The notes beneath the pieces were generated by a model. That model was given only the letters and a program-made list of their open reading frames with translations, was not told the DNA's origin and made no database searches. Below are positions 7,101 through 16,029 of a stretch of 37,732 nucleotides of DNA, piece by piece. The first letter of the stretch is position 1; every line of letters begins with the position of its first letter. A program made the translations under genes and the position numbers. The DNA comes from an uncultured Clostridia bacterium. GTDB lineage: Bacteria > Bacillota > Clostridia > Lachnospirales > Cellulosilyticaceae. The DNA lies in assembly GCA_937981575.1 (NCBI GenBank), contig CALJNR010000060.1, positions 1 through 37,732 of the forward strand. The letters run 5' to 3'.

Positions 7101-9305
7101 ATTGTTTTTTCCTACACGTAATTTTGCTGCTGAAATATTAATTCCTCTGTTTTCGGGGGTTTTCTCTTCTGCAATAAGCTCCCCATTTAAGTATATTTTT
7201 GCAGTAGAAGTTTTTTTATCAAATGTTGCTGCTACATGAGACCATTTGTTCTTTTCCAAAACTTTATCCCTAGACCATACTTCTACCCATTTATTTCCAA
7301 TCCCTAATTGGAAAGACCATGTGCCATGACGATACATTCCTAGTATAAATCCTTCTTTTTTATCTTTACTGTGTTGATTTGCAATGGCTGATAATTTTCC
7401 GCCGTCTCCCCATTCATAGGATCTTGGAGCTACCCATCCCTCAATAGTTACTTCATCGGATATCTCTCCAAATGAAGCTGTATCTCTTTCAATCCATGTA
7501 GAATACCCATCAAATAAAAGGGCTCCATTTTTTATACCTGCATTTCGCCACAATGGGTCTGTAGAAGGCTTGTATTTAGCATCATTAAAAGTATAATTTA
7601 CATAGTCATCAATATCCGCAGCACTATCCTTTGCTTTTTTTCCTGCTGTTTCATCAAAGTTCCAGTGGGACAATATTCCTTTGTTCACTTCAAACCCATC
7701 CACAAGTATTTTTCCTGTGTTGGATTCATCTGCTACTTTAATATAAACCTTTTTACCAAGATATTGTTTGATATCCCAAACTACTTTTTTGAATGTTTCG
7801 GAAGTCGGTGTCTCTTTCTTGATTACTTCGCTGGTATCTGCATCGACCAATGCTACATATAAATTGTCTGCATCACTATCTCCCGCAAGCAAAAATTCTA
7901 TCTGCGCAGCATTTCCAATTGCAAAATTCATAGATTTCATTTCACCCGTTTCCTCTTTTTGAGAGATTGCATAATAGGAATTCTGTGCTTTTAAAGCTTC
8001 TGCATTTTCATTAGATACCGTAAAAACACTCTCTGTGGTAGCCTCCCATCCTTCTAGCGTTCCCGTTTCAAAGTCTGGATTGGCAATGCCGTATTTGGAT
8101 ACTACTGTTGGCAGTATGTATTTATTTACAGCTTCCACTGCATCTGTTGGTAAGTTTTGTATACTCGGGTAATATGTAAAGAAGGCATCAGCAAAAACAA
8201 TTCCCCAACCTGATGTTGCATTGTCTACAACTTGGATATATAAATCCTTACCAATAAAGTCTGTTAAGTCAGCTTTATACTGCACCATATTGGCTAAACG
8301 CATTCCTTGGTCCACATGCGGAAAGTTTACATCTGCAAATTCAGTATTTCCATATACTGCAATCAGCTCATTTTTATCCGCATCATATACTTCTATATTA
8401 ACTTCATTTGGATTACCGCCTCCGCCAAGTTTGAAAGTCATCCATCCACTTCCCACTAATTTAAATGTAGACGAACGAAGTTTACCTTTCTCTGATTCTG
8501 GGTACTTCCATCCATTCAAGTGATAATTCCCTTCTTGGTTGTATGGGATGTCTTCTGCCCACCAAGTCGTATCCGAAGACACACTCTCCGTTCCAAAGGC
8601 ACCACCTTCTACAACCGTCCAACCTCTTATATCTCCAGTTTCAAACCCAGCATTTTTTATAATAAAATTTGTAGCCAAAAGGCCTTCTGTTGGTATGTTC
8701 TCATGATAGGTAAAAAAAGCATCTGCGAAGAGTAAGCCCCAGTCACTGGATGCATAATCTTCTAGTTCTATATAGAGTTCTCTTCCGATATACTCTGATA
8801 AGTCAGCTCTATACTGCTCCATATTGGCTAGGCGCAGACCTTTATCTACATTTGGAAAATTGATATCTGCAAAGGCTGTATTGCCATATATAGCAATAAT
8901 CTCATCTGTATATGCATCACGAACTTTCATATTGACTAGATTGAGATTTTTTCCTCCTCCAAGCTTAAAGGTAATCCATCCACTACCATCCAGTTTAAAG
9001 ACACTTGAACGAACCTTACCTGTTGCAGATTCAGCGCATTTCCATCCATTCAAGTGATAATTCCCTTCTTGATGATATGGAATGGCTTCTGCCCACCATA
9101 TAGTATCCCCTGATACACTATTTTCACTAAAGGCTTCCCCCTCTACTATGGTCCATCCTGTCATATCTCCTGTTTCAAACCCTGGGTTTTCAATTGTATT
9201 TGGTACAGCAGCTGCCATCACATAACTTCCTGGGTATATCTGCCCCATAGAAATGATTAATGATAACATGGATATCAAAACTTTTTTAATTCTCATACAG
9301 TTCAT
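4122..9305 (-). CDS. Secreted multi-modular GH32 fructanase (levan/inulin-active or fructan transferase)
   Basis: This is a 1727-residue surface enzyme with a signal peptide (residues 1-31). The visible order is: two near-identical modules (about 36-205 and 213-382, beginning NPGFETGD and NAGFETGD), a related third module (about 405-543), a LamG/concanavalin-like domain (about 544-773), the GH32 five-blade propeller plus beta-sandwich (about 790-1300), a fourth carbohydrate-module copy (about 1308-1462), an Ig-like Big_2 domain (about 1465-1550), a Gly/Ser/Thr linker (about 1553-1585) and a C-terminal copper-amine-oxidase-N-like domain (about 1620-1727). The GH32 motifs are altered: WMNEPHAP (E818, where the family nucleophile is Asp in WMNDPNG), FRDN with D945 instead of RDP, and WELP with E1004 instead of WECP. 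There is no LPXTG or SLH anchor. An AGGAGG site lies 5 bases before ATG 9305; ATG 9296 is an alternative. It likely cuts or rearranges extracellular fructan to feed the importers on either side. The family is certain; the exact reaction is not. Confidence 0.93.
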   Translation of the reverse strand: MNCMRIKKVLISMLSLIISMGQIYPGSYVMAAAVPNTIENPGFETGDMTGWTIVEGEAFSENSVSGDTIWWAEAIPYHQEGNYHLNGWKCAESATGKVRSSVFKLDGSGWITFKLGGGKNLNLVNMKVRDAYTDEIIAIYGNTAFADINFPNVDKGLRLANMEQYRADLSEYIGRELYIELEDYASSDWGLLFADAFFTYHENIPTEGLLATNFIIKNAGFETGDIRGWTVVEGGAFGTESVSSDTTWWAEDIPYNQEGNYHLNGWKYPESEKGKLRSSTFKLVGSGWMTFKLGGGGNPNEVNIEVYDADKNELIAVYGNTEFADVNFPHVDQGMRLANMVQYKADLTDFIGKDLYIQVVDNATSGWGIVFADAFFTYYPSIQNLPTDAVEAVNKYILPTVVSKYGIANPDFETGTLEGWEATTESVFTVSNENAEALKAQNSYYAISQKEETGEMKSMNFAIGNAAQIEFLLAGDSDADNLYVALVDADTSEVIKKETPTSETFKKVVWDIKQYLGKKVYIKVADESNTGKILVDGFEVNKGILSHWNFDETAGKKAKDSAADIDDYVNYTFNDAKYKPSTDPLWRNAGIKNGALLFDGYSTWIERDTASFGEISDEVTIEGWVAPRSYEWGDGGKLSAIANQHSKDKKEGFILGMYRHGTWSFQLGIGNKWVEVWSRDKVLEKNKWSHVAATFDKKTSTAKIYLNGELIAEEKTPENRGINISAAKLRVGKNNEALSLNGVFDYHMFNGLIDELKIYNKALTEEEIQNQYREDLTIHNGVIPTIDYKDIGLDARVYDGDRYRPQYHAIPAGHWMNEPHAPIYYNGKYHLFYQHNPQGPFFHQIHWGHWVSDDMVHWEQLPVALAPEKGDIAPDGVWAGDATYDKDGNPVLLFTAGNDSKIPNQAVGLATPKNLNDPKLIEWEMYPQIVNEQKTGMGKIGEFRDNFTWKDDGKWYQIITSNSPSTGSGTALIYVSEDLYNWEYKGELYTANVSKYPYLGTVWELPVLLTIRDQKGNEKHILTVLPAGAKADVEVFYWIGEFDKVNYRFIPDHEEPKLMDLGDSKFTGGSGMVDPKTGRTLFFTIAQLINGTGGNQFYYDLGWAHNAGLPISLSLGDDGELRFDPIEELQSLRGQQVVSFTDKSLEEANQLIQNVKGDTLEIQLEIAAQDADKFGIKVRRTPNGQEETLLYYDKQQQSFYVDRNKTTADADMKMSSGVQGGKVDLGSENLKLHVYLDRSMVEAYINSRKSLTTRVFPSKSDAMGLQLWADGNIKIQSMKVWEVKSAYGDGTIVPAYWGENSGSTPSNVGELINHDFASGDLTGWIVAEGNAFSNEHVTDLDTFWGGPFNISGEIPGKYHLWGFNQAAGGDSLTGVLKSQNFVLGGNGQIDFLIGGGQDIDKLYISLVRASDGEELFKTTGRNSEQYYRAKWDASQYIGQDLYIKIVDQHTGGFGHINIDDVNVPVELGEFTIEGIPDTLGINQKAQIHVNRVLKNNYAKDVTKDCTFRIVDTSIAEIDVNGLITAKKAGDTVLEVMYEGNQGVQKATHKIIVKNTTGGTTNNGGGSSGGTTNSGSSASGGTIIAPSKPTESLSDTQNREKISIKLSLTEGTATGSAGNISILVKPYIQNGRTMVGIRDIASLLQIESKNVVWNAKDKTILIKSSDKEIKLIIGQNYALVNNEKLTMDVPPQVKDGRTVLPIAYIARLFGVDVEFAKDTKEVIFSISQ
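8193..9198 (-). repeat. Tandem intragenic duplication (about 534 bp) in the fructanase N-terminus
   Basis: The first two carbohydrate-binding-like modules are encoded by adjacent, still similar DNA copies. For example, TCCATTCAAGTGATAATTCC occurs at 8511-8530 and again at 9045-9064, giving a 534-bp (178-codon) period. The protein copies share WWAE.IPY..EGNYHLNGWK and the ending WG..FADAFFTY. The similarity at DNA level suggests a fairly recent duplication or ongoing homogenisation. The outer limits given are approximate. Confidence 0.8.
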
Positions 9306-9536
9306 CCTCTCCTCCTAAATCGTTACAATAATACCTTCAGTTAAAATATATTTTCTAAGCTATCCCTCCTTTTTAGTCAAATGTAAGATTCAAAACCATC
9401 ACTTATTTACATAATTTTATTATTTTGAGAATAGCAAAATAGACATGAAAAACCATATTAACACATTTGCCTAGTTGGAGAAGGTTTTCCATATCAATAT
9501 TGCAATTCTATTATGTAACTATCTCAAATACTCTTA

Positions 9537-11630
9537 TCACTCAAATCTATTATGATCTATTTTAAATTTCTCCATAGATCTCGTTAGTTCTTCAGCCAAT
9601 GTCATTAGGTGTAACGCCATATTGCTAAAATTCTCAGTATTAGCATACTGTTCTTGCATAGAAGCAGCAATTTCTTGTGTCGCAGCTGCAGTTTTCTCAG
9701 AAACTGTGGATATGTATGCCATATTCTTTAAAACATGTTCTTTTTGTAGATCTGTATCCTTAATAGCTTTAGAAATTTCTTCTATATATTTAATGAATTG
9801 ATGCGTTATATCTTGAATATCATTAAATGCACCGCTAGATTGCTTAACAATCTTTTGCTGCTCCAGAATAATTTCTTCAGACTCATGAACCAGTTCTGTA
9901 GATTCCTTGGCTTGGAAAATAATATGATTAATGAGACTTTCAATATTCTTTGTAAAGCTAGTAGATTGCTCTGCAAGTGTTCTTATTTCTCCCGCTACTA
10001 CTGCAAAACCATTACCATATTGACCTGCTCTTGCTGCTTCAATGCTAGCATTAAGAGCTAATAATTTGGTTTGATCTGAAATGTTATTTAACATGCCAAT
10101 AATATTGATAACCTCTCTAATACTAGTGGCTAGTGACCCCATTGAGCTTACTACTTTTTGAGAAGATTGGGCTGTTTTTAAAGAATTTTTTTCAAGCTCA
10201 GACATAATAACTAACCCAGTATAAGTAATATTTTCTACCTCACTTGAAATGACATCTATATGTTGAATATTACTATTCATCTCCACAATTTTGCTTGATA
10301 GAATTTGAAACGACCTGCTTCCTGCATTAATTTCTTTATTTTGGTCTCCTGCTCCATCAGCTACTTCTCCAATAGCTTTGCTTACTTCTTCTGTAACAGT
10401 GGCAGTTTCTCTTGAGAGTATGGCAATGTTTCCTGCAGAACTTTTTACTGTTTCTGCTATACTCATATTTTGGAGAATGAGTTCCTTTAATTGCCTTATC
10501 ATAGAGTTAAAAGCAATCCCTAGTTGTCCTATTTCATCTTTACTTTTCACTTCCGCTTCCCTAGTAAAATCACACTTTTCTGCTTGCTTCATCACATCGA
10601 TTAATTTTTTAATAGGTTTTGATATTTTATCTGAAAAAAACATCCCCATTATAATAAATAGGATTCCTGAGATGAGTGAACTAAAAATCATTCTTATATT
10701 AATTTTTCGAGTAGGTGAAAGAATTTCATTTTTATCTACTGTATTAATATAAATCCAATTTGTTTCTTGAGATTTTACACAAGATACAAGCACTTCACCC
10801 TTTTCATCATAAAATGTCCTTTCATTCTCTTCACCTAGTACACGTAAAAAGTCCCCAATCAACTCATTTTCTACTTGGCGTTTATCTTGGTCTTCTATAC
10901 CTATCTGTTCTCCATATATAATATCTTGGTTAGGTAAGATAATGTATGACTTAGATGAATCGCCAATTTTCATGTTTTTTAAAGAATCAGTGAAAGCACT
11001 ATCCTTTATAACATATAATAAAGTGAATGCACTCCCTGCACGTGGTGTTAGCTTTACTCCAAAAACAGCACTCCTATTTGATGATATGGCAAAGGGAAGT
11101 TCTGACTTTTCCATCATGAACCACTTATTCTCGTTTTGGTCCATTATATTTGTATACCACTCTGGTTTTTCTTCTTTGGTAATATCAATTTTACCTATAC
11201 TACCAGAACCTATAACTTGTCCTTCTGCACTAATTGCATATACCCCTGCAATAAATTTATTGGAATTAACGGCTCTTGATAAAGTATCTTTAATAAAATT
11301 TAATCCCTCAACCTTTTCCGAACCCTTTAATATATCAACGCTTCCACAATATTCAAGAAATGCTTTATCAGTTGCCAAAGATAACGTTAGGTTCTCAATA
11401 TTACTAGTAATTGCATCAAAAAAATCTTTTTCTCTTAAAGTCAAACTTTTGACATTATCCTTATACAAGTTATTCATTGTGTTATAGGTTGTGTAATTGG
11501 CAATACTTATATTAAATAGTGTAAGTATAATAACAATAAGTAAAATTAATGCAGTAATCTTCAAAAAAACACTATGTATACTAAAGTTAATTTTTTTAGT
11601 TAAAATAATGTTATTTGCCTTTGTTTTCAT
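9537..11630 (-). CDS. Methyl-accepting chemotaxis protein with extracellular sensor domain
   Basis: This 697-residue transmembrane chemoreceptor has a first membrane helix at about 21-43, a roughly 270-residue outside sensor region (Cache-like in size), a second helix at about 313-335, a HAMP domain at about 333-386 and a long cytoplasmic signalling coiled coil. The conserved hairpin tip, ALNASIEAARAGQYGNGFAV, lies near residue 527 and contacts CheA/CheW. No C-terminal receptor-methylase pentapeptide is seen, which is usual in Clostridia. The start is ATG 11630, with GGGAGAG 6 bases upstream. It lies between fructokinase and fructanase on the same strand, which suggests that it steers cells towards fructan products; the ligand is inference. 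Confidence 0.93.
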   Translation of the reverse strand: MKTKANNIILTKKINFSIHSVFLKITALILLIVIILTLFNISIANYTTYNTMNNLYKDNVKSLTLREKDFFDAITSNIENLTLSLATDKAFLEYCGSVDILKGSEKVEGLNFIKDTLSRAVNSNKFIAGVYAISAEGQVIGSGSIGKIDITKEEKPEWYTNIMDQNENKWFMMEKSELPFAISSNRSAVFGVKLTPRAGSAFTLLYVIKDSAFTDSLKNMKIGDSSKSYIILPNQDIIYGEQIGIEDQDKRQVENELIGDFLRVLGEENERTFYDEKGEVLVSCVKSQETNWIYINTVDKNEILSPTRKINIRMIFSSLISGILFIIMGMFFSDKISKPIKKLIDVMKQAEKCDFTREAEVKSKDEIGQLGIAFNSMIRQLKELILQNMSIAETVKSSAGNIAILSRETATVTEEVSKAIGEVADGAGDQNKEINAGSRSFQILSSKIVEMNSNIQHIDVISSEVENITYTGLVIMSELEKNSLKTAQSSQKVVSSMGSLATSIREVINIIGMLNNISDQTKLLALNASIEAARAGQYGNGFAVVAGEIRTLAEQSTSFTKNIESLINHIIFQAKESTELVHESEEIILEQQKIVKQSSGAFNDIQDITHQFIKYIEEISKAIKDTDLQKEHVLKNMAYISTVSEKTAAATQEIAASMQEQYANTENFSNMALHLMTLAEELTRSMEKFKIDHNRFE

Positions 11631-11657
11631 AGTGGTCTCTCCCTCATTATTTTCTTT

Positions 11658-11685
11658 GTTATAGAGTATTTTTTATATATCTCAA
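11658..11685 (-). promoter_or_regulatory. Possible sigma-A promoter for the chemoreceptor gene
   Basis: On the minus strand TTGAGA (11680-11685) and TATAAC (11658-11663) are 16 bases apart, in the 85-base gap between fructokinase and the chemoreceptor. Each hexamer matches consensus at 4-5 positions. It would let the receptor be made independently of the operon upstream. Confidence 0.4.
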
Positions 11686-11715
11686 ATTCACTGCATCCTA
11701 TTAACTTTTATATTG

Positions 11716-12681
11716 CTACTTTTTTATAAACTCAATAACTTCTTGATATGATGGCAATGCTGAAATAGCTCCATATCTCGAAGCTGTTATTCCACCCACG
11801 CCATTTGCAAAAGAAAGAATATCATAAAGCTTATCTTTATCTATATCTTCCTTTAAAAAATTATTATTTAATAAACTCAATTGGTATAAAAATCCACCAA
11901 CAAACGCATCTCCTGCTCCTGTTGTATCAACTGCATGAATTGAAAATGCAGGGACGCCTAAAGAACCTCCTTGATAATAAACACTTACTCCCTTTTCCCC
12001 TTTTGATACTAGAAGTAATTGCAGTCTCTTGTGAAATAATGCCTTAACAGCTGCCTTTTCTTCTTTCAAATCAGTGATGAATTCTAGCTCTTCTTCACTT
12101 ACTTTGAGTATATCTGCATAAAGTAGAAATTCTTTTATTGTATTTTTGCATTCTTCTTTGCTCTCCCAAAGGGGTAAACGGACATTTGGATCGAAACAGA
12201 CTATGCAACCTTTCTCACGAGCAATTTTTAGTGCTTTAATATGTGCCTTCTTTACTGGTGCATCAATCAAATCAACACTGCAAAAATGTAATAGATCATC
12301 TTTATCAAACCATTCTTCATCAATATCTTGTTCATCTAGCAGCATATCTGCACTTGGTTTTCTATAAAAACTAAAATCCCTTTCGCCATTTTCTTGGAGA
12401 GATACAAAAGCCAAAGCTGTATTTGCCTTATGGGTTTGTAAGATAGCCTTCGTATCTACCCCTGCTTTAAAAAGAGTCTCAATGAGATACTCTCCAAAGG
12501 CATCTTTTCCGACCTGTGTAATGAGCATACTCTTTCCTCCGAGTTTTGAGACACAAGCAGCTACATTCGCAGGGGCCCCCCCAGGCTTTTTAACAAATTC
12601 TTTTATATCTTTAAGAAGACAGTTTTTTTGCCCTGGTATAAAATCAATTAATGCTTCGCCTATTGCAATTACTCTTCCCAT
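11716..12681 (-). CDS. scrK: Fructokinase, PfkB/ribokinase family
   Basis: This 321-residue cytoplasmic sugar kinase has the N-terminal substrate motif GGAPANVA (about residues 34-41) and the C-terminal signature DTTGAGDAF with catalytic base D258. Length and motifs fit bacterial fructokinases that make fructose-6-phosphate from ATP and fructose. It starts 6 bases after the GH32 hydrolase gene, with an AGAGG site inside that gene's 3' end, so the two are probably translated together: the hydrolase frees fructose and this kinase traps it. Other PfkB kinases share the fold; the GH32 partner makes fructose the best call. Confidence 0.9.
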   Translation of the reverse strand: MGRVIAIGEALIDFIPGQKNCLLKDIKEFVKKPGGAPANVAACVSKLGGKSMLITQVGKDAFGEYLIETLFKAGVDTKAILQTHKANTALAFVSLQENGERDFSFYRKPSADMLLDEQDIDEEWFDKDDLLHFCSVDLIDAPVKKAHIKALKIAREKGCIVCFDPNVRLPLWESKEECKNTIKEFLLYADILKVSEEELEFITDLKEEKAAVKALFHKRLQLLLVSKGEKGVSVYYQGGSLGVPAFSIHAVDTTGAGDAFVGGFLYQLSLLNNNFLKEDIDKDKLYDILSFANGVGGITASRYGAISALPSYQEVIEFIKK

Positions 12682-12687
12682 ATCTTT

Positions 12688-14163
12688 TTAAACCTCTATG
12701 TCCCATTTTTTAAATGTTTTAATTTTTACAGTATCCTTTGTTGTAAAACAAATGCACCCTGGTTCTTTAGGATAGACGAGGCTTGTCATTGTATGCTCCC
12801 CTCCATTAATAAAGATCTCAACAGAAGAAACATCTATAAAAATCTGCAACTTTACGCCGTCTTCCATAGCAGCAATCTTTTGTCTCCTCTTAAAATCATG
12901 AGATTTACTAAGACTTTTTATTGCATAGCCAATATTTGAACGATTTAAAATAATCTCTTTATGGATGCCATCTATTGTCAATCCTAAAGCCTCCGAATCA
13001 TTTTTAAATAGATCAATATCTAAAACTTTATCTGTCATATCATCAAGTTCAATGTATAATTCGTGACTCCTTAGCTTTATATGTTCAAATAAGAGCTGTC
13101 CACTTATTTCTAGATTGTATGCCACTTCATCATTTTTTCGATAGTTTTGAATTTCTCTAATGGGTTGTTGGTATAACTTACTGTTTTTTATGTATATTTC
13201 TCTTGGAAGTGTCATGGATCCTGCCCATAGATGTCCTAAATCATGGAGCGGCGAGGTTCTCTCCCACATATTCATCCAAGCTATCATCACTCTACGTCCA
13301 TCATCAGCTTTAAGTGTCTGCGGCGCATAAAAGTCAAAACCAGTATCTATAGTTTGATAACATTGCATTTCATAACTGCCACTTTTTGTATCAAACGTTC
13401 CTAACATAGCAATCGTTGAGTGAATGTTTTCACTCCCGCCATCTTCATACTTCATATTTTGAGGCGAGATTAAAAGTACCCGATGATCTTGGAGTTCAAA
13501 TAAATCCGGACATTCCCATACCGAACCAAATGGCTCTTCTAGTGTAAAGTTATTTAAGTACTCCCAATTGATCAAGTTGCTTGAAACATAAAATCCAATT
13601 TGTCCTTTATTTTCTTTTGTTTTTGACCCAATAACTGCATAATAGTGATTATCTTGCTCCCATATCTTGGGATCTCTAAAATCTTGAATGTATCCATTTT
13701 TTGGTATTTGAAGAGATGTAATAACAGGATTACTTTCTAATTTCTCGAACGATATACCATCATTACTTTTTGCTAAACACTGTACTTGACGTATTGCTGT
13801 AGGATTTTCTTTTTCGGGATTCGTATGTCCTGTATACATCAAATAAAGTTCATCTTTAACTTGAATGGCACTTCCCGAAAAAGCTCCTCCTTCGTCGTAA
13901 CTTTGGTCTGGCGCAAGGGCTACAGGAAGTTCTTCCCATTTAATAAAATCTTTTGACTTCACATGTCCCCAATACATAGGTCCCCATTGGCTGTCGTACG
14001 GATAATATTGAAAAAACAAATGATGTTCACCTTTAAATTCACAAAATCCGTTTGGGTCATTAATCCAGCCTATTGGTGCCATGGCATGATAAACATGACG
14101 ATATTTGTCATTCACTTTAGTTCTATTCATCTTTATATATTCATTGGCCTGATTAACTGTCAA
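12688..14163 (-). CDS. Intracellular GH32 beta-fructosidase (sucrose/fructo-oligosaccharide hydrolase)
   Basis: This 491-residue protein has no signal peptide and resembles SacA/ScrB/BfrA. It has the canonical GH32 motifs: WINDPNG with nucleophile D36, FRDP with stabiliser D164, and WECP with acid/base E217. A C-terminal beta-sandwich ends in VKIKTFKKW. It should split sucrose or imported fructo-oligosaccharides in the cytoplasm; a phosphorylated substrate is less likely because the importer is an ABC system and not a PTS. The start is TTG 14163, supported by AGAGGA 7 bases upstream (14171-14176); the first in-frame ATG (14130) has no ribosome site. Its intact catalytic motifs contrast with the altered ones in the secreted GH32 enzyme of the same locus. 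Confidence 0.93.
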   Translation of the reverse strand: MTVNQANEYIKMNRTKVNDKYRHVYHAMAPIGWINDPNGFCEFKGEHHLFFQYYPYDSQWGPMYWGHVKSKDFIKWEELPVALAPDQSYDEGGAFSGSAIQVKDELYLMYTGHTNPEKENPTAIRQVQCLAKSNDGISFEKLESNPVITSLQIPKNGYIQDFRDPKIWEQDNHYYAVIGSKTKENKGQIGFYVSSNLINWEYLNNFTLEEPFGSVWECPDLFELQDHRVLLISPQNMKYEDGGSENIHSTIAMLGTFDTKSGSYEMQCYQTIDTGFDFYAPQTLKADDGRRVMIAWMNMWERTSPLHDLGHLWAGSMTLPREIYIKNSKLYQQPIREIQNYRKNDEVAYNLEISGQLLFEHIKLRSHELYIELDDMTDKVLDIDLFKNDSEALGLTIDGIHKEIILNRSNIGYAIKSLSKSHDFKRRQKIAAMEDGVKLQIFIDVSSVEIFINGGEHTMTSLVYPKEPGCICFTTKDTVKIKTFKKWDIEV

Positions 14164-14257
14164 TTTTATTTCCTCTTTCTTTCCATTATTTTTATTCTGT
14201 TTATATTTTTTAACGAAACAGGTTTTGCTTATATGCTATTATATTATCTTCTTAGAC

Positions 14258-15109
14258 TTACTTAATGCCTGTGTGTGAAACGCCTTCAACGATGTACTTT
14301 TGGAATACTGCGTAAATAATCATGATAGGGATTGTTGCTACAGTTAACGCTGCAAGTACTTGATTGATATAAACAGGCTCTGTATTATTGAGGACATTTA
14401 AAATGACTTGCAATGGCATTTTTTTGTTATCTGCAAAAATAAGTACTGGCCATATATAGTCATTCCACGAAAGAATAAATGTTAAAATAGCAGTCGTTGC
14501 ATAAATTGACTTAGATAACGGCATGACAACTTTAAAGAAAATCATTAGTTTATTCGCTCCATCAAGTACTGCTGCTTCTTCTAGTTCTTTAGGTATACTT
14601 AAAAAGAATTGCCTAAAAAGAAAGATATTAATAGCATTAGCAATATTTGGAGCAAGTAGCCCTAGTAAAGTGTTTTCTAGTCCTAATCGATGTACAATAA
14701 CAAATAAAGGTACTATATTGGTTTCTACAGGGATAATGAGAATAAAAATAATCATCATGAGCCAAAAGTTCCTAAGTGGAAACTTAAATTTTGCTAAGGC
14801 ATATGCAGCCATTGATGTTACAAACAAATTGATTGCCAGAAGGCTAAACGCATAAAAAAAACTATTACCCATTGCACGAATTAAATCAAATCTTTTAAAT
14901 ACTTCTTTATAAGGTATAAACCAATCACTAATAGGAATATTTAATGGTGGGAGTAGCGCTGCCCATGATGAAATATCGCCGGCTAGCTGTGCTTGTGGCT
15001 TAAAGCTTGAAAACACCATCCATATACTAGGAAAGAGGAATAGGAACGCCAATAAAAACATTAGTGTATAAAAAATAATATTTTTCGTAAATTTACTAAT
15101 CTTGATCAT
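14258..15109 (-). CDS. Carbohydrate ABC transporter permease, MalG/MsmG type
   Basis: This 283-residue inner-membrane permease of the CUT1 family has about six hydrophobic helices. The cytoplasmic EAA loop EEAAVLDGANKLMIFFKVVMP (about residues 178-198) contacts the ATPase, and the C-terminus KYIVEGVSHTGIK is typical of the family. The start is ATG 15109, with GGAGGAGG a few bases upstream; it follows the first permease with a 1-base gap, so the two are coupled and probably form a heterodimer. It imports oligosaccharides delivered by the lipoprotein at 16074-17411. No ATPase gene is present in the operon. Confidence 0.92.
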   Translation of the reverse strand: MIKISKFTKNIIFYTLMFLLAFLFLFPSIWMVFSSFKPQAQLAGDISSWAALLPPLNIPISDWFIPYKEVFKRFDLIRAMGNSFFYAFSLLAINLFVTSMAAYALAKFKFPLRNFWLMMIIFILIIPVETNIVPLFVIVHRLGLENTLLGLLAPNIANAINIFLFRQFFLSIPKELEEAAVLDGANKLMIFFKVVMPLSKSIYATTAILTFILSWNDYIWPVLIFADNKKMPLQVILNVLNNTEPVYINQVLAALTVATIPIMIIYAVFQKYIVEGVSHTGIK

Positions 15110-15110
15110 C

Positions 15111-16004
15111 TTAATCCTCCTCCTTTAAAAACCGACGCTGCATCATAACAAAAACAGTTACTATTAGTGTAAATATTAAGGTGATGGCACTTGCATAACC
15201 TACATTTCGATATCTTACCCCTGTCTGGAAGATATAATATACAATGGTTAATGTGGAGTTTTTAGGCCCTCCGCTTGTCATAACCATAGGCTGAATAATT
15301 AACTTAAATGCTCCAATAAGTGTCGTAATCATAACAAATACGGTTACATTTCTTAGTGATGGCAACGTAATATATAAAAACTGTTTCCATTTATTAGCCC
15401 CATCAATGCCAGCGGCTTCATACAGCATCTCAGGTATATTTTTAAGGCCTGCCAGAAATATCATCATTTGATATCCAGCTCCTTGCCATGCTGATGCAAC
15501 AACAATAGTTGGCAGTGCCTGAGTAGTACTCGTTAGGAAAGGTTGTTTTTCAAAGCCAAGTGACGTTAATACAGCATTAATTAAACCTGACTGAGGATTT
15601 AACAATACCATCCACAAAATAGACATAACGACAAGAGACATAACAACTGGTGAAAAAAACGAAACTTTAAAAAATAAGTTAAACTTAATCTTCTTATTAA
15701 TTAGTAATGCGAGCCCTAATGCAGTACCTACCTGAAGCGGTATAACCATAATAATAAACTTAAATGTATTTAGAAAAGATAACCATACAAGATTATCCTC
15801 CAGTATGTACTTGAAGTTTTCTAATCCTATAAAATCAATTTCATTGGGTTTTAGCAAATAATAATCTGTAAAAGAAAATGATAATGACGCAATAATTGGT
15901 GCAACTATAAATATCAGCATAAATATAAGTGCTGGTGCCAAAAATGCATAAGCAAGCAATGTTTCTTTAAGTTTATATTTACCAAAGAGCTTTTTCATTT
16001 CCAA
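15111..16004 (-). CDS. Carbohydrate ABC transporter permease, MalF/MsmF type
   Basis: This 297-residue CUT1 permease has about six hydrophobic helices and the EAA loop YEAAGIDGANKWKQFLYITLP (about residues 193-213). The segment PMVMTSGGPKNSTLTIVYYI is characteristic of MalF/UgpA-type proteins. The start is uncertain: TTG 16004 lies 9 bases from AGGAG (16014-16018), and ATG 15998 lies two codons later at a less favourable distance. It sits between the binding-protein gene, from which a strong stem-loop separates it, and the second permease, which it nearly touches. Confidence 0.92.
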   Translation of the reverse strand: MEMKKLFGKYKLKETLLAYAFLAPALIFMLIFIVAPIIASLSFSFTDYYLLKPNEIDFIGLENFKYILEDNLVWLSFLNTFKFIIMVIPLQVGTALGLALLINKKIKFNLFFKVSFFSPVVMSLVVMSILWMVLLNPQSGLINAVLTSLGFEKQPFLTSTTQALPTIVVASAWQGAGYQMMIFLAGLKNIPEMLYEAAGIDGANKWKQFLYITLPSLRNVTVFVMITTLIGAFKLIIQPMVMTSGGPKNSTLTIVYYIFQTGVRYRNVGYASAITLIFTLIVTVFVMMQRRFLKEED

Positions 16005-16029
16005 TATTCCCCACTCCTATTAAGTTAAT

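Noticed and set aside
9445..9492. Inverted repeat ATGAAAAACC/GGTTTTCCAT after the chemoreceptor gene as a terminator
   Set aside because: It has one mismatch, a 28-base loop and no U-run on the minus strand.
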